From an uncultured Clostridium sp. (GTDB lineage: Bacteria > Bacillota > Clostridia > Lachnospirales > Lachnospiraceae), in NCBI GenBank assembly GCA_900549235.1, contig URNT01000018.1, positions 7,086 through 71,085 on the forward strand: a stretch of DNA of 64,000 nt. Reading direction: 5' to 3'. The notes under the pieces were generated by a model. That model was not told the origin of the DNA, ran no database searches, and saw only the letters and a list, made by a program, of their open reading frames with translations. The first letter of the stretch is position 1, and every line of letters begins with the position of its first letter. Position numbers and translations under genes: made by a program. This document shows, in pieces, positions 41,179 to 49,407 of the stretch.

Positions 41179-43275
41179 ATGAACGTATATGGGACTCAAC
41201 AGATCCGCAACGTTGTATTACTTGGACATGGAGGCGCCGGTAAGACCACCGTTGCGGAGGCACTGGCATTGATCACAGGTGTTACAAAGCGTATGGGCAG
41301 GGTGCCTGACGGCAATACCATCAGTGATTATGATAAGGAAGAAATCAAGAGACAGTTTTCCATTTCCACCACTCTGATCCCGCTGGAATACCAGGGAGAG
41401 AGCGGACCGATCAAGATCAATCTGCTGGATACTCCGGGATTTTTCGATTTTGTGGGAGAAGTAGAGGAAGCCATCAGCGTTGCTGATGCAGCCATTATCG
41501 TTGTAAACTGCAAGGCAGGTATTGAGCCTGGTACAGAGAAGGCATGGGAGCTGTGCGAGAAGTACAGACTGCCAAGACTGATCTTCGTTACCAATATGGA
41601 CGATGATCATGCCAGCTATCGTGAGCTGGTTGTAAAGCTGGAGCACAGATTCGGACGTAAGATTGCCCCCTTCCAGCTTCCAATCCGTGAAAATGAAAAA
41701 TTTGTGGGCTTTGTAAATGTAGTAAAGATGGCAGGACGCCGCTTTACAAACTTAAGCGACTATGAGGAGTGCGAGATCCCGGATTATGTTCAGAAGAACC
41801 TGACCATCGCAAGGGACGCCCTGATGGAAGCAGTTGCAGAGACCAGTGAAGAATATATGGAGCGTTATTTCTTGGGCGAGGAGTTTACACAGGAGGAGAT
41901 CTCACAGGCTCTCCGCACCCATGTGATCGAGGGTGAGATCGTTCCCATTATGATGGGCTCCGGCATCAACTGCCAGGGCTTTAAGGTACTTCTCCAGGCC
42001 ATTGACAAGTATTTTCCGTCACCGGATCATTTTGAGTGTATCGGTGTGGATGTATCCACCGGCGAGCGATTTACCGCCAGATACAATGATGACGTATCCC
42101 TGTCAGCCAGAGTATTCAAGACCATCGTGGATCCATTTATCGGAAAATATTCTCTGATGAAGATCTGTACCGGTACCTTAAAGGGTGATACCACTGTATA
42201 TAATGTAAATAAAGACACAGAGGAGAAGATCGGCAAGCTCTATGTGCTCAGAGGCAAGGAGCAGATCGAGGTTCAGGAGCTGCACGCGGGAGATATCGGC
42301 GCAGTTGCAAAGCTGTCTATGACCCAGACCGGTGATACCATGGCAGTGCGCACCGCTCCTATCGTATACCACAAGCCTCAGACCTCCACTCCATATACAT
42401 ATATGGCCTACAAGGCAGCTAACAAGGGTGAGGATGATAAGGTATCCACCGCCCTGGCCCGTATGATGGAAGAGGATCTGACCATGCATGTTGTCAATGA
42501 CGCTGAGAATCGCCAGTCCCTGATCTACGCCATCGGCGATCAGCAGCTGGATGTGATCGTAAGCAAGCTGCAGACACGCTACAAGGTAGATATTGTCCTG
42601 TCAAAGCCTAAATTCGCCTTCCGTGAGACTCCCCGCAAGAAGGTAAAGGTACAGGGAAGACACAAGAAGCAGTCCGGCGGACATGGACAGTACGGCGATG
42701 TTATTATGGAATTTGAGCCATCCGGCGATCTGGAGACACCTTATGTATTTGAGGAAAAGGTATTCGGAGGCTCCGTTCCGAAGAACTACTTCCCGGCTGT
42801 TGAAAAGGGACTTCAGGAGTGCGTTCTTAAGGGCCCGCTGGCCGGATACCCGGTTGTAGGCTTAAAGGCCACTCTGGTAGATGGTTCCTACCATCCGGTA
42901 GACTCCTCTGAGATGGCATTTAAGATGGCTACCATCCTTGCATTTAAGCAGGGCTTTATGGAGGCAGGTCCTGTGCTCTTAGAGCCGATTGCTTCCTTAA
43001 AGGTTACTGTTCCGGACCGCTTTACCGGAGATGTTATGGGTGATTTAAACCGCAGAAGAGGCCGTGTGCTTGGCATGAACTCCGACCACAACGGCAAGCA
43101 GGTGATCGAGGCAGATGTTCCTATGTCAGAGCTCTTCGGCTACAACACTGACCTGCGCTCCATGACCGGCGGTATCGGAAGCTACTCTTACGAGTTCAGC
43201 CGCTATGAGCAGGCTCCCGGCGATGTACAGAAGCGTGAGGTAGAAGCAAGAGCTGCTGCCAAAGATGGTGAGTAA
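41179..43275 (+). CDS. Elongation factor G-like translational GTPase
   Basis: Five-domain translational GTPase of 698 residues, a paralogue of EF-G. G1 is GHGGAGKTT (residues 16-24), unlike the GHxDAGKTT of canonical EF-G. G3 is DTPGFFDF near 83. The G4 position reads VTNMDDDH near 136 where NKMD is expected. Domain IV has GRHKKQSGGHGQYGDV near 493 and the domain V end is typical. It lies alone with its own promoter, not in an rpsL-rpsG-fusA-tuf cluster, so it is probably an accessory EF-G2-type factor. AGGAGGG precedes ATG 41179. Confidence 0.87.
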   Translation: MNVYGTQQIRNVVLLGHGGAGKTTVAEALALITGVTKRMGRVPDGNTISDYDKEEIKRQFSISTTLIPLEYQGESGPIKINLLDTPGFFDFVGEVEEAISVADAAIIVVNCKAGIEPGTEKAWELCEKYRLPRLIFVTNMDDDHASYRELVVKLEHRFGRKIAPFQLPIRENEKFVGFVNVVKMAGRRFTNLSDYEECEIPDYVQKNLTIARDALMEAVAETSEEYMERYFLGEEFTQEEISQALRTHVIEGEIVPIMMGSGINCQGFKVLLQAIDKYFPSPDHFECIGVDVSTGERFTARYNDDVSLSARVFKTIVDPFIGKYSLMKICTGTLKGDTTVYNVNKDTEEKIGKLYVLRGKEQIEVQELHAGDIGAVAKLSMTQTGDTMAVRTAPIVYHKPQTSTPYTYMAYKAANKGEDDKVSTALARMMEEDLTMHVVNDAENRQSLIYAIGDQQLDVIVSKLQTRYKVDIVLSKPKFAFRETPRKKVKVQGRHKKQSGGHGQYGDVIMEFEPSGDLETPYVFEEKVFGGSVPKNYFPAVEKGLQECVLKGPLAGYPVVGLKATLVDGSYHPVDSSEMAFKMATILAFKQGFMEAGPVLLEPIASLKVTVPDRFTGDVMGDLNRRRGRVLGMNSDHNGKQVIEADVPMSELFGYNTDLRSMTGGIGSYSYEFSRYEQAPGDVQKREVEARAAAKDGE

Positions 43276-43291
43276 GCCAAATTAAAACCTT

Positions 43292-43327
43292 CGGGCCGGT
43301 ATGTCTCAGATGTATCGGCCTGTTTTT
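43292..43327 (+). terminator. Terminator after the EF-G-like gene
   Basis: Ten-pair stem CGGGCCGGTA / TATCGGCCTG (two G-U) followed by five T. Confidence 0.8.
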
Positions 43328-43459
43328 GATAAAAATTCTTCAAAATGTTGCTTATATCACAGAAATATGGCAAAGCCTGTGCTATATTTATTCCATCAAC
43401 AGGAAACACTAATAAAAGAAAGATATGCGAAATATGAAAACTCAAGGAGGAAGATAAGT

Positions 43460-43624
43460 ATGAAGAAATATGTATGTGATCCATGCGGATATATCTATGA
43501 CCCGGAGGTTGGTGATCCAGACGGCGGTATCGCCCCAGGAACTGCATTTGAGGATATTCCAGAGGATTGGGTATGTCCGATCTGCGGAATGGGAAAAGAT
43601 GTATTCTCCGTTGTAGAGGAATAA
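43460..43624 (+). CDS. Rubredoxin
   Basis: Small one-iron electron carrier of 54 residues, used by anaerobes for oxygen and superoxide detoxification. The Fe(Cys)4 site is formed by C6-D-P-C9-G and C39-P-I-C42-G. The intervening DPEVGDPDGGIAPGT and WVCPICG are typical. A longer in-frame reading begins at 43301, but AAGGAGG ten bases before ATG 43460 and family length fix the start. It is a single-gene unit bounded by terminators. Confidence 0.96.
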   Translation: MKKYVCDPCGYIYDPEVGDPDGGIAPGTAFEDIPEDWVCPICGMGKDVFSVVEE

Positions 43625-43640
43625 TAACGGAATAGGAAGA

Positions 43641-43690
43641 AAGCCGCTGCAGGCGTTGGGTTTGGGACGCTGCTGCGGCTTTTGTTTTAT
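43641..43690. terminator. Terminator between rubredoxin and the Crp/Fnr gene
   Basis: Long interrupted stem AAAGCCGC...GCGGCTTT followed by TTTTGTTTTATT. It lies between convergent genes and ends at the last codon of the minus-strand regulator. Confidence 0.75.
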
Positions 43691-44337
43691 TATAACAGCC
43701 GCACCTCCCTCCGGTCAATCTCCACCAGCCCATCCTCCTTCATTCTCTTAAGCTCCCTGGTCATGGCGCTGCGGTCGATGGAAAGGTAGTCAGCCAGATC
43801 CACCATGGTGAACGGGAGGCTGAAGGCGGTTTTTCCCAGCCTGGCGGCCTGCTGGCTGAAGTAGCACATGAGCTTTTCCCGGATGGTGCGCTGGGAGAGA
43901 ACCTCCACCCGGCGGCTCAGGTTCAGGGCCCGCTCGGCGATCAGGTTCAGGAGGTTTCTGGTCAGCTGGTGATGGTGGGCACAGGCGTTGGCACAGGGGG
44001 AGGTGATCTGCGCGGCCTTCAGAAAGAGGATCTGGCAGGGGCTGCCGCAGATCACGCTGACTCCCCCTGGCTCCTGGCCGCAGTAGGACAGCATGGAGCC
44101 AAAGAGATCCTGGGGCCCCAGCCGCTCCAGGATGGTCCTGGCGCCGCTGTATTCGTAGCGGACCACAGAGGCGGTGCCGGTGCCGATAATGCCGATCTCA
44201 TGGGTTCCTGTATCGTAGCTGCAGATAGTCTCCCCGGTGCGGAAGGCTTTTGTCCTGGCGCCCAGGCAGGGGAGCAGCTTATTATATTCTTCCATTGATA
44301 TGTCTTTAAATAAATTTTTCTGAAAATATTCGTTCAT
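43690..44337 (-). CDS. Crp/Fnr-family transcriptional regulator
   Basis: Cyclic-nucleotide-binding-fold regulator of 215 residues. A beta-roll sensor (about 25-110, TGETICSYDTGTHEIGIIG and GPQDLFGSMLSY) is followed by a dimer helix and a winged helix near 165-200 (DLADYLSIDRSAMTRELKRM). Cysteines at CGSPC, CANAC lie in the sensor part but do not form an Fnr-like N-terminal motif, so an iron-sulfur sensor is only a possibility. A palindrome overlaps its promoter -35, suggesting autoregulation. Confidence 0.87.
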   Translation of the reverse strand: MNEYFQKNLFKDISMEEYNKLLPCLGARTKAFRTGETICSYDTGTHEIGIIGTGTASVVRYEYSGARTILERLGPQDLFGSMLSYCGQEPGGVSVICGSPCQILFLKAAQITSPCANACAHHHQLTRNLLNLIAERALNLSRRVEVLSQRTIREKLMCYFSQQAARLGKTAFSLPFTMVDLADYLSIDRSAMTRELKRMKEDGLVEIDRREVRLL

Positions 44338-44384
44338 GTCCCTTTTACCCTGTTTCTTTTTATGTTATAGTTATAATTACTTAT

Positions 44385-44413
44385 ATCATAATACTTTTGT
44401 GTTGCATTTGCAA
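44385..44413 (-). promoter_or_regulatory. Promoter of the Crp/Fnr gene
   Basis: Minus strand: TTGCAA (44408-44413), 17-base spacer, TATGAT (44385-44390). Confidence 0.6.
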
Positions 44414-44415
44414 CA
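44400..44415. promoter_or_regulatory. Palindromic site between Crp/Fnr and CPBP genes
   Basis: TGTTGCATTTGCAACA: two perfect 7-base arms around TT. It covers the -35 of the Crp/Fnr gene and lies 33 bases before the divergent CPBP gene, a suitable place for a Crp/Fnr dimer to control both. Confidence 0.6.
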
Positions 44416-44447
44416 TAAAAGTGAATGGATTAAAAAAGGATGAGAGA

Positions 44448-45497
44448 ATGACAGAAAGATACGGCTTATACAGAGAAAACACAGAGACAGAAGAAAGAAA
44501 GCAGCTGTTGCGGCGCCAGAAGCACCAGATCTCCATGGTGGGAGGCGCCTGCGCTGCTTTTTGGGGGGTGACCATGGCAGTTCAGATTGGGCTTATAATG
44601 TTTTTGTCTGTGCTCAGGGGCTTTTACGGTGGAGGAGGCAGTATTATAGGGATGGAGGCGGCCACACTGCTTTCCTCTATTTCCATGTACGGCGTCGCCT
44701 ACCCTGTAACGGCGGCTATGATGCTTCTGATCCCCCGGTGCGGAAGGCCGGAGCGGGGCAGTCTGAGCCTTAAGGAGTTCGGGCTCTGTATGGTGGCTGC
44801 TGTGGGCGTGGGCTTCGCGGGAAATATGATAGGGAGCCTTGCGGAGTTTATAAAGCCGGGAGGAACAGATACTCAGATCGTGGAGGAGATGCTTCAGAAC
44901 AGCAGCCTCTGGTCTGTTATGGCCACCACCGTATTTCTGGCGCCTGTAACAGAGGAGTACCTTTACAGAAAGATGATCATAGACCGTCTGGCAGGCTTCG
45001 GCCAGGGGCCGGCCATTTTTATTTCTGCTTTTATGTTCGGTCTGGCTCACGGAAATTTCTCACAGTTCTTTTACGCCTTTGGCTTGGGGCTGATGTTTGG
45101 GTATGTGTACGCTAAAACGGGCCGGATCGGTTATACCATTGCGTTCCATATGATCTTCAATATGCTTGGAGGAGCCATCCCCTTAGAACTTTCAAGGTTT
45201 TCTGAGGGCATCATAGAAGGACATTTCTTCCTTACCTGGTTTCAGGAGGCGTCCGGTCTGGATCTGACTCTGTTTTTAAGGCCTGCGGCCTCTCTTTTGA
45301 TCCTGATGTATTTCTTTTTCCAGATTGCCGCATTTGCAGGCAGTATCCTGCTGCTGATCAGTTACAGGAAGAAAATACAGCTGGCTCCGGGACAGTGGCC
45401 CATCAAAAAGGGAGAATATTTTAAAACCATATGCCTGAATCCGGGGATGATCGTTTATCTGCTGATATGCGGAGGAATGTTCCTCCTTAACTGGTAG
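44448..45497 (+). CDS. CPBP family intramembrane glutamic endopeptidase
   Basis: Membrane protease of the CPBP/Abi family (349 residues, about eight membrane segments). The catalytic motifs are TEEYLYRKMI (EExxxR type, near 172), FMFGLAHGNFSQ (FxxxH type, near 200) and HMIFNMLGG (HxxxN type, near 245). The substrate is unknown; family members process signal or bacteriocin peptides or prenylated proteins. ATG 44448 has AAAAAGGA about nine bases upstream; an upstream in-frame start at 44397 lies on the palindrome and is rejected. Confidence 0.88.
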   Translation: MTERYGLYRENTETEERKQLLRRQKHQISMVGGACAAFWGVTMAVQIGLIMFLSVLRGFYGGGGSIIGMEAATLLSSISMYGVAYPVTAAMMLLIPRCGRPERGSLSLKEFGLCMVAAVGVGFAGNMIGSLAEFIKPGGTDTQIVEEMLQNSSLWSVMATTVFLAPVTEEYLYRKMIIDRLAGFGQGPAIFISAFMFGLAHGNFSQFFYAFGLGLMFGYVYAKTGRIGYTIAFHMIFNMLGGAIPLELSRFSEGIIEGHFFLTWFQEASGLDLTLFLRPAASLLILMYFFFQIAAFAGSILLLISYRKKIQLAPGQWPIKKGEYFKTICLNPGMIVYLLICGGMFLLNW

Positions 45498-45601
45498 AAA
45501 ATAGCTTTCCTGAGGTAAAGTATTAATGAATCACAGTGCAGGCATTGCGGAATACAGACACTATCACAATTAAAAAGCTGTAGCAATCACAATAAACAAA
45601 C

Positions 45602-45630
45602 TGGACAAATGAAAGATTTTGTTTTATAGT
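45602..45630 (+). promoter_or_regulatory. Promoter of the aconitase/citrate synthase genes
   Basis: TGGACA (45602-45607), 17-base spacer, TATAGT (45625-45630), 38 bases before the start. Confidence 0.7.
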
Positions 45631-45668
45631 ATTAAACAATCAAGACACAAGAATCAGGAGGTAGAGAT

Positions 45669-47978
45669 ATGGTATCACTGTATGACAGCGGGATTTATCT
45701 GGTAAATGGAACTGAGATCGTGCCTGAAGCAGAGAGCGCAAGGGTAAAGCTGCTGACTGGAAAGGAAGCAGATAAAGAAACAGCAAAAAAGGGCACCATT
45801 GCCTATTCTATTTTAGAAGCCCACAATACATCTGAGGATATGGAGCATTTGAAGCTGCGCTTCGACAGCATGGCCTCCCACGATATTACCTTTGTAGGGA
45901 TCGTACAGACAGCCAAGGCCTCCGGTATGGAGCAGTTTCCCATTCCCTATGTACTGACCAACTGTCACAATACTCTTTGTGCAGTAGGTGGTACCATCAA
46001 TGAGGATGACCATATGTTCGGCCTTTCAGCAGCAAAGAAATACGGCGGTATCTATGTACCTCCTCATATCGCAGTCATCCACCAGTATATGCGTGAGATG
46101 ATGGCAGGCTGCGGGAAGATGATTCTGGGTTCCGACAGCCACACCCGCTACGGCGCTCTGGGCACCATGGCAGTAGGAGAGGGAGGCGGCGAGCTGGTAA
46201 AGCAGCTTCTTAAGGATACATACGACGTGGCATATCCAGGCGTGATTGCGGTTTACTTAGACGGTGCTCCAAGGCCCGGCACCGGCCCTCAGGACATTGC
46301 CCTGGCCATTATCGGAGCCGTGTTTAAAAATGGTTATGTAAAAAATAAAGTAATGGAATTCGTAGGCCCCGGCGTGGCTTCCATGACAACGGATTATCGC
46401 AACGGCGTAGATGTTATGACTACGGAAACAACCTGCTTAAGCTCCATCTGGAAAACAGATGAGGACACAAGAGCCTATCTGAAAAAGCATCACAGGGAAG
46501 CAGATTATAAGGAACTGGCTCCGGCAGATGTGGCTTATTATGACGGCTGTGTCTATGTGGATCTTTCCACTGTAAAGCCGATGATCGCCCTTCCCTTCCA
46601 CCCAAGCAATACCTTTGAGATCGACGAGCTGAAGGAGAACCTGACAGATATTTTAGGGGCAGTGGAAAAGGAAGCGGCCAAGGTATCCGGCGGCAAGGCC
46701 CAGTTTACACTTCTGGATAAGGTGAAGGGTGGAGAGCTTGTAGTACAGCAGGCGGTGATTGCAGGCTGCGCAGGCGGTACCTACAGCAACGTAATGGAAG
46801 CAGCCAAGGCTCTTAAGGGCAGAAACTGCGGCTGCGACGAGTTCTCACTGGCAGTGTATCCTTCCTCCCAGCCGGTATTTGCGGACCTGGTAAAGAAGGG
46901 AGCGGTTTCCGATCTGATGAATGCAGGAGCCATTATCCGTACCGCCTTCTGCGGCCCCTGCTTTGGCGCAGGCGATACGCCCTGCAACAACGGCCTGAGT
47001 ATCCGTCATACCACAAGAAACTTCCCCAACAGAGAAGGCTCTAAGCCGGGCAGCGGCCAGATGGCAGCAGTGGCTCTTATGGACGCCCGTTCCATCGCGG
47101 CTACCGCAGCAAACGGAGGACGCCTTACCTCGGCCTGGGAGATGGATGGCTGGGACAATGTTCCTGAATATGAGTATGATGATACCTCTTATAAGAATCG
47201 TGTCTATATGGGGTATAACAGGGGAGACGCGGAAAAAGAGCTGGTATACGGTCCAAATATCAAGGACTGGCCGGAGATGAGCCCCCTGGCAGATAATATT
47301 CTTCTGAAGGTATGTTCTAAGATCATGGATCCGGTTACTACCACAGATGAGCTGATCCCATCCGGTGAGACTTCCTCTTACCGTTCCAATCCTCTGGGAC
47401 TGGCGGAATTTACCCTGTCAAGAAGGGATCCTGAATATGTGGGACGCACCAAGGCAGTAGATGCCCTTGAAAAGGCAAGAGTAAGGGAAGGCGGGGCAAA
47501 AGAGCTTTCCATGGCTCCTGAACTGGCAGTGATCTTTGATAAGATCCGCACTATTTCTGGAAATGAAACTGTAAAGCCAGATGAAACAGAGATCGGAAGC
47601 ATGGTCTATGCAGTGAAGCCGGGAGACGGCTCGGCCAGAGAGCAGGCAGCAAGCTGCCAAAGAGTCATCGGCGGGCTGGCAAATATCTGTAAGGAATATG
47701 CCACCAAGCGCTACCGCTCCAATGTGATGAACTGGGGTATGGTGCCTTTCCAGATGGAGGATGAGCCGGAGTTTGAGGTAGGCGATTACATTTACGTTCC
47801 AGGCATTAAGGCGGCGCTGGACGGTGATCTGAAGGACATCAGGGCCTATGTTCTTGGAAATGGAAGTCCTGAGAATGAGATAAAGGAGATCCGGCTGTAT
47901 ATTACTGATATGACAGCAGAGGAGCGGGCTATTGTAAAGGCAGGCTGTCTCATTAATTATAACAGGAACAGACATTAG
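45669..47978 (+). CDS. Aconitase-family hydratase (YbhJ-like)
   Basis: A 769-residue [4Fe-4S] hydro-lyase of the aconitase superfamily, closer to the E. coli YbhJ group than to AcnA/AcnB by its start (SLYDSGIYLVNG). Cluster cysteines are suggested by AGCAGGTYSN near 362 and CGPCFGAGDTPC near 427; SDSHTRYGALG near 157 is the substrate/cluster loop. A swivelling domain ends the protein. Citrate synthase 16 bases downstream makes a citrate/isocitrate isomerase role likely, though the family's substrate is not firmly established. AGGAGG precedes the ATG. Confidence 0.85.
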   Translation: MVSLYDSGIYLVNGTEIVPEAESARVKLLTGKEADKETAKKGTIAYSILEAHNTSEDMEHLKLRFDSMASHDITFVGIVQTAKASGMEQFPIPYVLTNCHNTLCAVGGTINEDDHMFGLSAAKKYGGIYVPPHIAVIHQYMREMMAGCGKMILGSDSHTRYGALGTMAVGEGGGELVKQLLKDTYDVAYPGVIAVYLDGAPRPGTGPQDIALAIIGAVFKNGYVKNKVMEFVGPGVASMTTDYRNGVDVMTTETTCLSSIWKTDEDTRAYLKKHHREADYKELAPADVAYYDGCVYVDLSTVKPMIALPFHPSNTFEIDELKENLTDILGAVEKEAAKVSGGKAQFTLLDKVKGGELVVQQAVIAGCAGGTYSNVMEAAKALKGRNCGCDEFSLAVYPSSQPVFADLVKKGAVSDLMNAGAIIRTAFCGPCFGAGDTPCNNGLSIRHTTRNFPNREGSKPGSGQMAAVALMDARSIAATAANGGRLTSAWEMDGWDNVPEYEYDDTSYKNRVYMGYNRGDAEKELVYGPNIKDWPEMSPLADNILLKVCSKIMDPVTTTDELIPSGETSSYRSNPLGLAEFTLSRRDPEYVGRTKAVDALEKARVREGGAKELSMAPELAVIFDKIRTISGNETVKPDETEIGSMVYAVKPGDGSAREQAASCQRVIGGLANICKEYATKRYRSNVMNWGMVPFQMEDEPEFEVGDYIYVPGIKAALDGDLKDIRAYVLGNGSPENEIKEIRLYITDMTAEERAIVKAGCLINYNRNRH

Positions 47979-47994
47979 AAGGGAGTTGGACATC

Positions 47995-49335
47995 ATGGTC
48001 AAGGAAAGCTATCTTGCGCAGTTTTACGGGAAATCCCAGAATTATACGGATATTCCCAATAAATGGTATAAAGAATACAATGTAAAAAAGGGTCTGAGAA
48101 ATGAGGACGGAACCGGTGTCCGTGTGGGCCTGACCCGCGTGTCTGATGTTGTGGGCTATGCGGAGACAGAGGAAGGGATTCAAGCAATTCCCGGAAAGCT
48201 GTATTACAGAGGCATTGATATTTTAGACCTGGTAAAGGGCAAGCAGGGAAGCCACTTCGGCTATGAGGAAACGTGCTTTCTGCTGCTGTTCGGCTACCTT
48301 CCAAAGAAGGCGGAGCTGGAGCGGTTCTGCGACATTTTAAAGGAATGTTATCAGATTCCCGATGAATTTGTAGAGATGAACCTTCTGCGTATGCCGGGTA
48401 AAAATCTGATGAACAAGCTCCAGGACGCAGTGCTGACCCTGTATAATTATGATGATGATCCAGATAATACAGAGGTGTATGAAACCCTTGTAAAGGGCAT
48501 TAACCTGTTAGCGAAGCTGCCTGCCATTGCCTGCTACGCGTACCAGAGCAAGGTACATTATTATGACAGGGACAGCTTATTTATCCACTATGCGAATCCG
48601 GAGTATTCCATTGCGGAGAATTTCTTAAGCCTGCTGAGAAAAGATCAGAAATTTACATCCAAGGAGGCCGGGCTTTTGGACACCCTGCTGATGCTCCATG
48701 CAGACCACGGCGGCGGTAATAACTCTACCTTTACAAATGTGGTGATCTCTTCTACGGGAACGGATATTTATTCTACCGTATCCGGCAGCATCGGTTCTAT
48801 GAAGGGCCCCCGCCACGGCGGCGCCAATATTAAGGTGGCCGAGATGATGGATGAGGTGTTAAAGGAAACCGGCGGCTATAAGGCAAGCGACGAGAAGATC
48901 CGCCAGGTTATCAAGAAACTGGTAAATAAGGAACTGTATGACAAATCCGGCCTGATCTACGGCTTTGGCCATGCGGTATATACCATTTCAGATCCTCGTG
49001 CGGATGTACTGCGGGTGTGCTGCGAGTCTGTGGCAAGAGAGCAGGGGCAGATGACAGAGTTTGATTTCTATGTACGGTTTGAACGGATCGTTCAGGAAGT
49101 GATGACAGAACTAAAGGGCCGTACCCTTCCGACCAATGTGGACTTTTACAGCGGCTTCGCTTATGGCATGCTGCGGATCCCAAGGGATCTGTATACACCG
49201 CTGTTCGTATGCAGCCGTATTGTGGGCTGGGTAGCTCACAATATCGAGAATAAGCTGTATGACGGAAGGATCATGCGTCCTGCAACCAAGTATGTGGGAG
49301 CCAATCAGGAATATGTGGATATGGAAGAGCGGTAA
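47995..49335 (+). CDS. Citrate (Si)-synthase / methylcitrate synthase family
   Basis: Condenses acetyl-CoA with oxaloacetate (446 residues). The catalytic His/His/Asp set is seen in LHADHGGGNNST near 238, GFGHAVYTISDPRAD near 325 and NVDFYSGFAYG near 383. It is a Si-type enzyme, unrelated to the Re-citrate synthase known from some clostridia. ATG 47995 has AAGGGAG eight bases upstream, better than TTG 47986. No isocitrate dehydrogenase is in the window. Longer than the typical 380 residues because of an N-terminal extension. Confidence 0.9.
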   Translation: MVKESYLAQFYGKSQNYTDIPNKWYKEYNVKKGLRNEDGTGVRVGLTRVSDVVGYAETEEGIQAIPGKLYYRGIDILDLVKGKQGSHFGYEETCFLLLFGYLPKKAELERFCDILKECYQIPDEFVEMNLLRMPGKNLMNKLQDAVLTLYNYDDDPDNTEVYETLVKGINLLAKLPAIACYAYQSKVHYYDRDSLFIHYANPEYSIAENFLSLLRKDQKFTSKEAGLLDTLLMLHADHGGGNNSTFTNVVISSTGTDIYSTVSGSIGSMKGPRHGGANIKVAEMMDEVLKETGGYKASDEKIRQVIKKLVNKELYDKSGLIYGFGHAVYTISDPRADVLRVCCESVAREQGQMTEFDFYVRFERIVQEVMTELKGRTLPTNVDFYSGFAYGMLRIPRDLYTPLFVCSRIVGWVAHNIENKLYDGRIMRPATKYVGANQEYVDMEER

Positions 49336-49355
49336 GCGCGATTGAAAAAAGGAAG

Positions 49356-49392
49356 AACCCGGCGCCAGGGATGACTGGCGGTCGGGTTTTTT
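49356..49392 (+). terminator. Terminator after citrate synthase
   Basis: GC-rich stem AACCCGGCGCCAG / CTGGCGGTCGGGTT followed by TTTTTT; closes the aconitase-citrate synthase unit. Confidence 0.85.
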
Positions 49393-49407
49393 GTGCGTGG
49401 GGACAGG

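Noticed and set aside
45471..45486. Palindrome GGAGGAA/TTCCTCC at the end of the CPBP gene
   Set aside because: The loop is two bases, it lies within coding sequence and has no T tract, so it is not called a terminator.
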